Shown: one piece after another, positions 11,652 to 18,832 of the stretch
Layout of the letters: each line of letters begins with the position of its first letter
How positions within the stretch are numbered: position 1 is the stretch's first letter
IMG/VR virus record: IMGVR_UViG_3300025133_000757
Span: 1-20,164 of that record
Reading direction: 5' to 3' (one strand)
Source of the DNA: a virus
DNA: 20,164 nucleotides
Position numbers and translations under genes: made by a program
The notes under the pieces: model-generated
Told to the model about the DNA's origin: nothing
What the model saw: only the letters and a program-made list of their open reading frames with translations
Database searches by the model: none

Positions 11652-11697
11652 CGATGGCGACCCTATAGCTTTAGTACTAGAGTTTAGATCTAGATAG
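11652..11697 (+). promoter_or_regulatory. Promoter-like element upstream of the packaging operon
   Basis: GCGACCCTATAGCT at 11657-11670, followed by TTTAGTACTAG and TAGATCTAGA, is shared with 4957-4970 on the minus strand. The core resembles SP6/T7-type promoters (GG-x-GAC-x-CTATAG). It lies 69 bp before the first late gene and points toward it. No polymerase gene is in the window, so this is a hypothesis. Confidence 0.42.
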
Positions 11698-11712
11698 TAC
11701 ATTTGTATGTAC
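11697..11712. promoter_or_regulatory. GTACAT-N4-ATGTAC palindrome
   Basis: A perfect 6-bp inverted repeat with a 4-bp spacer lies between the promoter-like element and the first packaging-operon gene, where an operator would sit. Confidence 0.35.
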
Positions 11713-11738
11713 AGGGGGAAATCAACTATAGTAGGCAC

Positions 11739-12065
11739 ATGCCGATACGACCACGGAAAGTCACCCATCCCATTGGATCGTGCGATGATGAGGTCTGGGT
11801 AGCCGAAGGGTTAGATGACGCGCTGCTAGGCTATGGAGAGCAGGCGGGGAAGACGGTGGCGGTCTACAACCGTGAGAAGTGTTTGGAGATTTTTATGGAG
11901 CGGGACGGGATGAGTCGGGAGGACGCCGACGAACGCATGAGCTACAGCGTCGCGGGAACCTATCTTCCCGGACAGATACCGATCTTTCTGGATCTGTTTC
12001 ACGCCACCAAAACCGAATTTGCGACACAGGAACACGACAGCCGAAGACCGGCGGGGTGGGCATGA
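11739..12065 (+). CDS. Small conserved-looking phage protein of unknown function
   Basis: This is a 108-aa protein from the ATG at 11739; a TTG at 11703 would add 12 residues but lacks support, and the ribosome binding site is weak in either case. Visible blocks are VWVAEGLDDALLGYGEQAG, AVYNREKCLEIFMERDGMSREDADERMSYSVAGTYLPGQIPIFL. This GLDDALLG...VYD...C...GMS-x-x-EA...N-x-x-G-x-Y-x-G-x-x-TPI pattern is seen in many phage and archaeal small proteins of unknown function. It heads the packaging operon and overlaps the next gene by 4 nt (ATGA). Confidence 0.65.
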   Translation: MPIRPRKVTHPIGSCDDEVWVAEGLDDALLGYGEQAGKTVAVYNREKCLEIFMERDGMSREDADERMSYSVAGTYLPGQIPIFLDLFHATKTEFATQEHDSRRPAGWA

Positions 12066-12187
12066 TCCAGAAGGTGCAGCCGGTACTGGAGAACACGTTT
12101 GAGTGGCACCCCACATGGGAAGGGTTCCTGATTACGGTGGCGATCTGGCTGGCCTGTTTTTTCGGACTGGAGTGGCTCCGTGACTAG
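12062..12187 (+). CDS. 41-aa single-span membrane protein
   Basis: The ATG overlaps the preceding stop (ATGA). The protein has a polar N-terminus (MIQKVQPVLENTFEWHP) and one hydrophobic segment (FLITVAIWLACFFGLEWL), ending RD. It is the first of four tiny overlapping membrane-protein genes before the terminase. Function is unknown. Confidence 0.5.
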   Translation: MIQKVQPVLENTFEWHPTWEGFLITVAIWLACFFGLEWLRD

Positions 12188-12398
12188 CTGGTGGACGAAT
12201 CCGAACGATCTGCGGTATCGCGTAGTCGAAATGGGGAGCAAGGCGCTGCCGATTGTCCTGCTCTATGTGATGACCAGCGGCGTCAGCCAATGGCACACCA
12301 ACAGCGTCTTCGACGGCAATGAAATCCAGAATATTCTGCAGGGGATTCCCGTCATTGGCGGGGGGTATGCCCTGATGAAGTGGTGGAAGATTGTTTAA
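12180..12398 (+). CDS. 72-aa small membrane protein
   Basis: The GTG start overlaps the preceding gene by 8 nt. Hydrophobic segments lie at about residues 20-38 (KALPIVLLYVMTSGVSQW) and 52-68 (LQGIPVIGGGYALMKWW), giving one or two membrane spans. The size and topology could fit a small holin-like or pore-associated protein, but the lysis cassette already has a candidate. Function is unknown. Confidence 0.5.
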   Translation: MTSWWTNPNDLRYRVVEMGSKALPIVLLYVMTSGVSQWHTNSVFDGNEIQNILQGIPVIGGGYALMKWWKIV

Positions 12399-12535
12399 TG
12401 GAGTGGATGAGTTGGCTGGCCCTCGCGGATATCATTGTTTTGATTCTGGTCATGGGCCTCCATGCGTCGATGCGGCGCGATGGGACCTACTGGTGGAATC
12501 CCCCCACGACAGACTGGAGAGACTCGGATGGGTAA
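12398..12535 (+). CDS. 45-aa single-span membrane protein
   Basis: The ATG overlaps the preceding stop by one base (TAATG), a termination-reinitiation arrangement. The product MEWMSWLALADIIVLILVMG is an N-terminal membrane segment, followed by a short tail with RRDGTYWWNPPTTDWRDSDG that is rich in Trp and Asp. Function is unknown. Confidence 0.45.
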   Translation: MEWMSWLALADIIVLILVMGLHASMRRDGTYWWNPPTTDWRDSDG

Positions 12536-12671
12536 GCTGGAGGCACCGGATCTGGTGGCGGTGGGCTGTGCCTGCCTCTTGCTCGGCTGCGTCATCGGGC
12601 TGGTCGTCTTTAACTATGCGTTTCCCTGTCCCGTGGATATGACGCCGGAGTATCTCAGCAACCATGGATGA
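12528..12671 (+). CDS. 47-aa single-span membrane protein
   Basis: The ATG at 12528 overlaps the preceding gene by 8 nt. The protein has one hydrophobic segment (LVAVGCACLLLGCVIGLVVF, about residues 8-27) and a short polar C-terminus (CPVDMTPEYLSNHG). It overlaps the terminase small subunit start by 8 nt. Three cysteines lie in or near the membrane segment. Function is unknown. Confidence 0.45.
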   Translation: MGKLEAPDLVAVGCACLLLGCVIGLVVFNYAFPCPVDMTPEYLSNHG

Positions 12672-13200
12672 CGCACGGCGGTGTACGGCGAAAAGCACAC
12701 GGTCCAAACAGCGCTGTAAAAAAGCGGCGATTCTTGGCGGGACGGTCTGTCGGACCCATGGCGGGGCGGCCCCGCAAGTCAAACGGAAAGCCTTGGAACG
12801 GCTCGAAGATCTGATTGATCCCGACCGGGCGCTCCGCGAAGCGGCGACACTGGCCTATTCCAATATTCAGGACCTACTGGATGACGAAGGGAAAGTGCGT
12901 CCGATAAAAGAATGGCCGCGTGAACTCGCGGCGGCAGTGAGTTCGATTGATATTACCAAGAAAAATCTGACGGCTGGCGATGGGCAGCAGGAAGACGTGG
13001 TGCGGATTCGCTTGTGGGATAAGCCCTCCAATCTGACCCTGCTGTTTAAGCATCTCAACCTCCTGACCGAACGCCTCCACCTCTCGGCGGATAAGGAAAT
13101 TCTGGATCGATTGATGTCGGCACGACAGCGGCTGACCGATCAACCCGCGATTGAGGTGGAAATCGTGCCTGAGGAGAAGGAGCGTGCCTTATCCTCCTGA
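12664..13200 (+). CDS. Terminase small subunit (putative)
   Basis: This 178-aa protein starts with a cysteine-histidine segment, RCTAKSTRSKQRCKKAAILGGTVCRTHGGAAPQV (residues 6-39). It is typical of phage terminase small subunits that carry an N-terminal CxA...C...C-x2-HGG motif, and the HGG-A-PQV box is especially characteristic. A helical region (about 40-165) follows and would oligomerise and contact DNA. Small subunits recognise the packaging site and hand DNA to the large subunit, which lies 238 nt downstream. The assignment rests on this motif and on position. Confidence 0.75.
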   Translation: MDDARRCTAKSTRSKQRCKKAAILGGTVCRTHGGAAPQVKRKALERLEDLIDPDRALREAATLAYSNIQDLLDDEGKVRPIKEWPRELAAAVSSIDITKKNLTAGDGQQEDVVRIRLWDKPSNLTLLFKHLNLLTERLHLSADKEILDRLMSARQRLTDQPAIEVEIVPEEKERALSS

Positions 13201-13441
13201 TGGACAAGCCTATCGCCGTCTGGCGCAGGCGGTCCTGTTATCGGCAGTACGCGATGCTGAGTTATGGAACGACGTTCACCTTCGCGGGACGTGTCTGGAC
13301 CCCACCCCTACACGACGGATGGACCTTGCTCGGCAGTTTCTCGTTACCGAAGAAGAATGTGGAGGTTGGTGTCAACTGGCCGGCCTCGATGCCACCGCCT
13401 TTATTGAACGCATGAAAGCCCAACTCGGAGTCGAGTCGTGA
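13184..13441 (+). CDS. Small protein between terminase subunits
   Basis: This is an 85-aa protein from a GTG at 13184, chosen because AGGAG precedes it by about 7 nt; a longer frame exists upstream inside the terminase small gene but is less likely. The sequence AYRRLAQAVLLSAVRDAELW, then ARQFLVTEEECGGWCQLAGLDATAFIERMKAQL, is helical with paired cysteines (C-x3-C). Small proteins with a similar layout (W/C-x-x-AGLD near the C-terminus) are frequent next to phage terminase genes. It overlaps both neighbours (17 nt and 4 nt). Its role is unknown, possibly in DNA packaging. Confidence 0.6.
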   Translation: MPYPPDGQAYRRLAQAVLLSAVRDAELWNDVHLRGTCLDPTPTRRMDLARQFLVTEEECGGWCQLAGLDATAFIERMKAQLGVES

Positions 13442-14931
13442 AACAGTCCGCACAGGAAGCGCTCGCGGAGGAAGTCGCCAAGTGCTATCACGATCCCCTG
13501 CGGTTTGTGCAGATGATGTATCCGTGGGGAGAACCGGGCTTTCTCCAGCCCTATGACGGCCCTGATGTCTGGCAGCGTGAGTTTCTCCAGCATCTCGGTC
13601 AATCCGTCCGCAACAATAAGTTTACTGGACAGCAGCCCGTTCCCCCGATTCGGATGGGGGTCAGTTCGGGTCACGGGATTGGCAAATCGACGATGGTCGC
13701 GTGGATTGTCAACTGGATTATGTCCACTCGTCCCCATGCCAAAGGCACGATTACCGCGAACACCTTTACACAGTTGCGGGATAAAAGCTGGGCGTCGATT
13801 CAGCGCTGGACGAAGCTCTGTCTGACCCGCGACTGGTTTACCGTCACCAGCGACCGGATGTATCACACCAATTACAAGGATTCATGGTTCTGTTCCGCCC
13901 AAAGCTGCAAGGAAGAAAACTCCGAAGCGTTTTCGGGCCAGCACGCGGCAGATTCCACGTCGTTCTACATCGTGGACGAAAGTTCCGCCGTGCCAGACAA
14001 GATTTTTGAGGTTGCGGAAGGGGGCCTGACAGACGGCGAACCGATGATTTTTGTCTTTGGCAACCCGACCCGTTCGACCGGCGCCTTTCACCGGATCTGC
14101 TTTGGCTCACTCCGCAAGCGGTGGTATAGCGTCATGATTGACAGTCGGGAATGTCGCTTTACGAATAAAATTCAACTGCAGGAGTGGGCCGACGATTATG
14201 GAGAAGATTCCGACTTCTATCGGGTTCGGGTGCGTGGTCTGCCTCCAGCCGCCTCGGATCTGCAATTTATTGGGAGTGATCTCGTCTATGACGCCCAAAA
14301 GCGTGAGGCGCTCAGTTTGCGCGATGAACCGCTCGTCTGTGGACTGGATGTCGCACGTGGCGGGGAGGATCATTCCGTCTTTCGCTTTCGCTGTGGGCAG
14401 GATGCGAGAAGTATCGCGCCGATTCGTCTGGCCGGAGGAGAAACCCGCGACACGATGCGGCTTGTCACGCTTGCCGCCGATGTACTTGACCGGGATTTTG
14501 ATGGCAAACGGATCGGCACCATGTTCGTGGATGGTACCGGCATTGGAGGCCCGATTGTCGACCGCCTGCGCCAACTCGGACACAAGAATGTGGTCGAAGT
14601 GCAGTTTGGTGCAAAAAGTCCTTCGACAAAGTTCGCAAATATGCGAAGTTATATGTGGGGGAAGTGTCGGGATTGGTTGGCACGCGGCGCGATTGATAAA
14701 ACACCGCGTCTGGAATACGATTTGACCGGTCCCGGCTACAAACATAACGGCAAAGATCAAGTGATTTTGGAATCTAAAGAGCAGATGAAAGGGCGTGGCA
14801 TTGATTCGCCGGATGACGGCGATGCGTTGGCGCTGACGTTTGCGGCGTCTACCGTTCTTCGGAGTATTCCCTTTATTAATCGGAAGTCTGATCCGACAAA
14901 AGGATGGCGACGAAGCTGGATGAGTCGATAA
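13438..14931 (+). CDS. terL: Terminase large subunit
   Basis: This 497-aa protein has the full packaging-motor set. The ATPase domain has Walker A GHGIGKST (residues 79-86), a TANTFTQLRDKSW segment and Walker B FYIVDES (176-182) with the catalytic Glu181. A FVFGNPT coupling motif lies near 205-211. The C-terminal RNase H-like nuclease has Asp304 in CGLDVARGGEDHS, Asp365 in FVDGTGIGG, and Asp459, Asp460 and Asp462 in SPDDGDALALTF. It packages DNA into the prohead through the portal encoded immediately downstream, and cuts it. Length and motif order are normal for the family. Confidence 0.95.
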   Translation: MKQSAQEALAEEVAKCYHDPLRFVQMMYPWGEPGFLQPYDGPDVWQREFLQHLGQSVRNNKFTGQQPVPPIRMGVSSGHGIGKSTMVAWIVNWIMSTRPHAKGTITANTFTQLRDKSWASIQRWTKLCLTRDWFTVTSDRMYHTNYKDSWFCSAQSCKEENSEAFSGQHAADSTSFYIVDESSAVPDKIFEVAEGGLTDGEPMIFVFGNPTRSTGAFHRICFGSLRKRWYSVMIDSRECRFTNKIQLQEWADDYGEDSDFYRVRVRGLPPAASDLQFIGSDLVYDAQKREALSLRDEPLVCGLDVARGGEDHSVFRFRCGQDARSIAPIRLAGGETRDTMRLVTLAADVLDRDFDGKRIGTMFVDGTGIGGPIVDRLRQLGHKNVVEVQFGAKSPSTKFANMRSYMWGKCRDWLARGAIDKTPRLEYDLTGPGYKHNGKDQVILESKEQMKGRGIDSPDDGDALALTFAASTVLRSIPFINRKSDPTKGWRRSWMSR

Positions 14932-14934
14932 GCT

Positions 14935-17238
14935 ATGGCGAAACAATCAAGTGGAGCACAGAAATTTTTAAATACGGCACTGGAACGGTGGCGGAGTTGT
15001 GATACCGCGGAATCCGAACAGCGCGATGAGGGCGAAAAGGATCTCCGTTTCCTAAATCTCGAACAATGGGACCCACAGGACGAACGAGATCGGGATGATC
15101 GCCCCACACTAGTGATCGACCAGATCGGGGAGCCGTTTCGGCAACTATTAAGCCGTCAAAAGGCTGCCAAACCAAGTATTCTTGCCGTCCCAGTCGATTC
15201 AGGAGCCGATATTGATACGGCGGAGGTCTATCAGGGCCTCATTCGCCATATTGAGAACAAGGGACACGCCAAAACAGCCCGAGACGAAGCGTTTAAGTCG
15301 GCAGTCTCTGTCGGTTTCGGCTATTACCGCATTGTGACCGAATATGAGAACGAAGGGGATACGACCGCGCCGATGGATTCCATGTTTGATCAATCCATCA
15401 AGTATCAGGCCATTGAAAACCCGATGTCCGTCTTTCGAGACCCCTCCTGTCCGCTCCATGCACCGGAACAGTGCCGGTTTGTCTTTATTGTCGAAGATAT
15501 GCCGAAATCGGAGTTTGAACGACGCTATCCACACGCTGCCGCGACACACGCTGATGCGTTTCAGTCAACTGGACTCGAAATGCCGGAATGGTATCCGGAA
15601 AATTCGGTGCGCGTAGCCGATTACTTCTACACGGAAACTACCAAGGGGCCAGAAGTAGCGCTTGTCCGGCTAGGTGATAAATCAGAATTTACAGTCTGGG
15701 CTGATCAAATTCCTGAAGGAGTCGAAGTCATTCAACGTCGTCGTCTGATGAAGCGCACGGTGAAACTGGCAAAAATTAGTGGTGCGGACATTTTAGAGGG
15801 CAACGGAAGCAAAACTGCGGGGCGTGATTGGCCCGGAATGTTCATTCCGGTGATCCCCATGTGGGGAGAATCGCTGGTGGTGGGCGGAAAGCGCACCTTG
15901 CGCGGGATTGTGCGTGCGGCACGTGATCCCCAACGCATGTATAACTACCAGTGCTCCGAACTCGTCTATGAATTAGCCTTGAGTCCCAAATCCAAAGTGC
16001 TGGCTCCCGTAGAAGCCATTGAGGGTCTTGAAGATATGTGGAAAGAGGCTGCTCGACTTCCTTTTCCTGCATTGCTGAGTAAAGCCTTTGATGCCGAAGG
16101 GCGCCCATTGCCCACCCCGCAAGTGGCCCAATTTACCGATCCGAACAAGATTCAGGCGCTGGTTGTGGCTATTAACCAGCATAAGTCCGATCTGCGGACC
16201 ACCACCGGCTGGTATGACGCCACCGACCCGAATCGAAGCGGGGCCGACCAGAGTGGTCGGGCGATTCTCGCTCGGAAAGAAGCCCAATTTGAAGGCACGG
16301 CAAGCTATCAGGATAACTTTGGACAGTCGTTGATTTACGAGGGGATGATTCTACTCGATTTGATTCCCAAGATTTACCATCGTCCGGGACGGGTGTTACG
16401 ACTCGCTGGCCTTGAAGACGATAGTCAGTCAGAGATGGCCACACTTGGAGACCGTTATGTGGGAGAAAAAGGTGTGCAGCGTTTATATGATTGGGGCGTG
16501 GGTCGTTACGATGTTGCGGTGACCGTAGGTGCAAGCTATACCACCAGACGTCAGGAAGCGGCGGCATGGCAACTCGACCTCATGAAAGTCCTTCCGCCGG
16601 AAATGGCCGCGTCGATGGCACCCATTGCCGTCAAGAATATTGACGGACCGGGCAATCAGGAGATCTCGAAACGCTTGAATCAGACCTTGCCACCAGAATT
16701 ACAAGGAGATAAGGATCAGGAACAACAACCGATTCCTCCGGAAGTACAGCAACAGATGCAGCAGGCGAAGCAAATGATTCAGCAATTAACGCAGCGTGTG
16801 ACAGAACTCAGTGGATCAATTGAAATGGATCAGGTGAAGGCTGAAAAGGATCTGACGCGCACACGAGAATCAGACGAAACCAAGGAACGCATTGCACGCA
16901 TACAGGCTGAGACTGACATTGCACGCACGCGGATGGAGTTGATCAAGGAACTAATGAAAGTGGACGCCGCAGGGGCAAACCTGATGGCGCAGGAAGAAAC
17001 CAAGCGTCTTGTCCACTTAGCCGATTTGGAAGTAGCTCTTGACGTCCCTCCCAAGGGGGACGCTTCACCTCCACCTCCGGGACCACCCGGTATGGGAGGA
17101 CCACCACCCGGTATGGGCGGACCACCACCGGGAATGATGCCTCCGGGACCTCCTTCGGGACCTCCTCCGGGACCTACAATGCCCGATGAAAATGCTCCCA
17201 TGATGCCACCGGGACCTCCGGGTCCTCCTCTTATCTAG
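14935..17238 (+). CDS. P22-like portal protein
   Basis: This 767-aa protein resembles the P22-type portal family. Its opening RWRSCDTAESEQRDEGEKDLRFLN...QWDPQDERDRDDRPTLVIDQI is followed by AVSVGFGYYRIV, AIENPMSVFRDPSC, IPMWGESLVV and LRGIVRAARDPQRMYNYQCS. These are the wing, stem and crown parts of the dodecameric ring through which DNA enters and leaves. The tail after about residue 590 is unusual: a Gln/Glu-rich coiled coil (about 600-690) and a Gly-Pro-rich, collagen-like tail of about 60 residues with MGGPPPG and PPGPPSGPPPGP repeats. The gene starts 3 nt after the terminase stop. Confidence 0.9.
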   Translation: MAKQSSGAQKFLNTALERWRSCDTAESEQRDEGEKDLRFLNLEQWDPQDERDRDDRPTLVIDQIGEPFRQLLSRQKAAKPSILAVPVDSGADIDTAEVYQGLIRHIENKGHAKTARDEAFKSAVSVGFGYYRIVTEYENEGDTTAPMDSMFDQSIKYQAIENPMSVFRDPSCPLHAPEQCRFVFIVEDMPKSEFERRYPHAAATHADAFQSTGLEMPEWYPENSVRVADYFYTETTKGPEVALVRLGDKSEFTVWADQIPEGVEVIQRRRLMKRTVKLAKISGADILEGNGSKTAGRDWPGMFIPVIPMWGESLVVGGKRTLRGIVRAARDPQRMYNYQCSELVYELALSPKSKVLAPVEAIEGLEDMWKEAARLPFPALLSKAFDAEGRPLPTPQVAQFTDPNKIQALVVAINQHKSDLRTTTGWYDATDPNRSGADQSGRAILARKEAQFEGTASYQDNFGQSLIYEGMILLDLIPKIYHRPGRVLRLAGLEDDSQSEMATLGDRYVGEKGVQRLYDWGVGRYDVAVTVGASYTTRRQEAAAWQLDLMKVLPPEMAASMAPIAVKNIDGPGNQEISKRLNQTLPPELQGDKDQEQQPIPPEVQQQMQQAKQMIQQLTQRVTELSGSIEMDQVKAEKDLTRTRESDETKERIARIQAETDIARTRMELIKELMKVDAAGANLMAQEETKRLVHLADLEVALDVPPKGDASPPPPGPPGMGGPPPGMGGPPPGMMPPGPPSGPPPGPTMPDENAPMMPPGPPGPPLI

Positions 17239-17247
17239 GAAAAAGTA

Positions 17248-17400
17248 ATGCCTCTAAAAAAAGGTTCGGGCAAAAAAGCGGTGAGTAGTAACATTCGGAT
17301 ATTACGAGGTGAAGGGTATAAACCAAAACAGGCGATTGCCATTGCGATGAGTAAGGCAGGCAAATCGCGGAAACCGTCCAAACGGAGGACGCATGCCTAA
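17248..17400 (+). CDS. 50-aa basic protein
   Basis: The product MPLKKGSGKKAVSSNIRILR is followed by GEGYKPKQAIAIAMSKAGKSRKPSKRRTHA. It is strongly basic and belongs by look to a widespread small phage family with the pattern K-G-x-S-x-x-x-x-S-x-N-I-x-x-L-x-x-x-G-x-x-x-x-Q-A-x-A-I-A. The ATG is preceded by AGGAAAA, 9 nt downstream of the portal stop. The role is unknown; basic charge fits DNA or capsid binding. Confidence 0.7.
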   Translation: MPLKKGSGKKAVSSNIRILRGEGYKPKQAIAIAMSKAGKSRKPSKRRTHA

Positions 17401-17449
17401 TAAGAAGAAACCACGACCGTCAAAAAAACCGCCAAAGATGCGGTATTAA
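17393..17449 (+). CDS. 18-aa basic microprotein (possible)
   Basis: An ATG at 17393, preceded by a perfect GGAGG with 5-nt spacing, opens an 18-codon frame with product MPNKKKPRPSKKPPKMRY. It overlaps the 50-aa gene by 8 nt. The good ribosome binding site and the gap-filling position argue that it is translated. The Lys/Pro-rich composition is like other tiny phage capsid-region proteins. Confidence 0.45.
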   Translation: MPNKKKPRPSKKPPKMRY

Positions 17450-17458
17450 GGATGTTAC

Positions 17459-18319
17459 ATGGCACAGTATGATTTTGGGTGGTCAGGATCACCATGGAGG
17501 AATCGTCCGATGTCCACGGAAATCGGGGATGCCGGCGATCCATTTCGAGACGAGGGTCCTAGAATGCGAGACAGGCCTGCCGCATTCAATATTAGTCAGG
17601 GGCCTGTGAGACCGCAATCAACCCGTACTTCTGGTTTCAAACCATTGCTCCAACCACTAAAGCCAGCAACCGCCGCGGTGCAACCACCAACAGCGTTACC
17701 ACCAACAGCGCCCATCGGGCAGATGCCCTCACCTCAGTGGGCAAACCCCCCTGATGTCAATGACAATAGAACCACTACAATGCCAGCAAGGACAGAACCC
17801 GCTATGGTGCCGGGGTGGAGTCAAATTCCTGCTGCTCGGACGACACCCAAGGAGATTCCTGCTGCTCGGACGACACCCAAGGAGTTTTTTGTCGGGCGTG
17901 TAGAGACAGCAGCACCATCATTGCAGAATCTGTTTATGGGCCGAGGCGATCCCGTTGCTCCGATACCACCAGCACGGCAGTTTCCACGGTCAACCGAGGC
18001 GATTGGCGATCAGGGTGACCCGATACTTCCTGCGTCAAACAGGGGGCGCCCTAATCAATATTGGGGGACCAAAGGAACCCCAAGTTGGTCTTATTCAGAC
18101 GGACCATTAGCCAATATTGACGTTCCGGCATATAGTGGTCAGTCGGCTTCACAATACCTCAAACTCCTTAACTCTCTTGGATTAGGGAGCTTCTATCGCG
18201 GACAAGGTCATGGTCCGGTACCTGATCCATCGGTGAGATACACTCCGCCATGGCCCTTCAATGAGAACGAAGAAGCCTACAATAGAGCACGGCAAGCCTA
18301 CAATAGACGACAATACTAA
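17459..18319 (+). CDS. Proline-rich protein of unknown function
   Basis: This 286-aa protein is low in hydrophobic residues and rich in Pro, Thr, Ala and Gly, so it is probably largely disordered in the first 190 residues. It contains three related short motifs of the GD-x-GDP type (EIGDAGDPF, MGRGDPVAP, IGDQGDPIL) and a perfect in-frame duplication of a 10-residue unit (IPAARTTPKE). The C-terminal part has Tyr-rich segments (YSGQSASQYLKLLNSLGLGSFYRGQG). It lies downstream of the portal, where scaffold, head-decoration or minor structural proteins are usual. I do not recognise a family. Confidence 0.6.
   Translation: MAQYDFGWSGSPWRNRPMSTEIGDAGDPFRDEGPRMRDRPAAFNISQGPVRPQSTRTSGFKPLLQPLKPATAAVQPPTALPPTAPIGQMPSPQWANPPDVNDNRTTTMPARTEPAMVPGWSQIPAARTTPKEIPAARTTPKEFFVGRVETAAPSLQNLFMGRGDPVAPIPPARQFPRSTEAIGDQGDPILPASNRGRPNQYWGTKGTPSWSYSDGPLANIDVPAYSGQSASQYLKLLNSLGLGSFYRGQGHGPVPDPSVRYTPPWPFNENEEAYNRARQAYNRRQY
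17825..17884 (+). repeat. Perfect 30-bp tandem duplication
   Basis: Two identical 30-bp units (17825-17854 and 17855-17884) encode two copies of IPAARTTPKE in frame. Their exact identity suggests a recent slippage event. Confidence 0.95.
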
Positions 18320-18334
18320 TTCTTACGGTGCGCT

Positions 18335-18832
18335 ATGGCCCAAAAAACACAAGACGAGACCACTAAATTACGTCAGGAATTTACTAATTACCGAGCTAAT
18401 CGTCGCAATGTGTCTAGCGATCAGAATATTCCTCTCAAGCCAAAGATGCACCCTTTAAGAGAGCGTCGGCCCGGAGAATCTCAAGAGCAATATGAATATC
18501 GTCAAAATCGAAGAGAATACACAGAAGAGACATTGGGCTATGTACCGACAGAAAAGATCTACGACGATGAGATGGAAAGGTCGCGTCTGAAGGATCAAGA
18601 GCCCAGAGGACCACGCTCGCTCGGTGAACGTCTTGCCCCACTCAGTATGCTGCTCGGCTCCGATCTGAATATGCCGAAACCGCCGGGGATGCCAGCAGGA
18701 TTTCCGGGACAGGAAAGTCTGCCGTCCATTGCTCCGCCACAAGGATGGATGGATCAAGGGAAGCAGCAGGAGCCACACCCAGATCCCGACCCGGACCCCT
18801 TTGACGATCCCTCGTTATGGAGGAACGTGTGA
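18335..18832 (+). CDS. Charged, proline-rich protein of unknown function
   Basis: This 165-aa protein has a highly charged N-terminal half with an Arg/Glu/Tyr-rich region (RRPGESQEQYEYRQNRREYTE), then a Pro/Met/Gly-rich stretch (MPKPPGMPAGFPGQE) and an acidic DP-repeat tail (HPDPDPDPFDDPSLW). It is probably mostly disordered. It ends by overlapping the next gene (GTGTGAG) by 4 nt. Its location among portal-region genes suggests a structural or assembly accessory role, but no family is recognised. Confidence 0.55.
   Translation: MAQKTQDETTKLRQEFTNYRANRRNVSSDQNIPLKPKMHPLRERRPGESQEQYEYRQNRREYTEETLGYVPTEKIYDDEMERSRLKDQEPRGPRSLGERLAPLSMLLGSDLNMPKPPGMPAGFPGQESLPSIAPPQGWMDQGKQQEPHPDPDPDPFDDPSLWRNV

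Larger units (their letters stand above)
11232..11738. other. Long regulatory region between accessory block and packaging operon
   Basis: This 507-bp gene-free stretch carries the 15-bp element, a 9-bp direct repeat GAGCTCTAC (11246-11254 and 11270-11278), two palindromic operator-like sites each next to a minus-strand TTGACA, a minus-strand terminator-like hairpin (11471-11508), repeat copy D, the promoter-like GCGACCCTATAGCT element and a GTACAT palindrome before the first packaging gene. Left-half signals face the minus-strand operon and right-half signals face the plus-strand late operon. A 121-codon frame on the minus strand here is low-complexity and not believed. Confidence 0.6.

Noticed and set aside
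11403-11768. 121-codon minus-strand frame across the regulatory region
   Set aside because: Low-complexity composition from the AT-rich repeats, no ribosome binding site, and it spans promoter-like and palindromic elements and the start of the 108-aa gene.
14107-14946. 279-codon minus-strand frame opposite the terminase
   Set aside because: It is antisense to a clear terminase large subunit; its length is explained by the GC-rich codon pattern of that gene.
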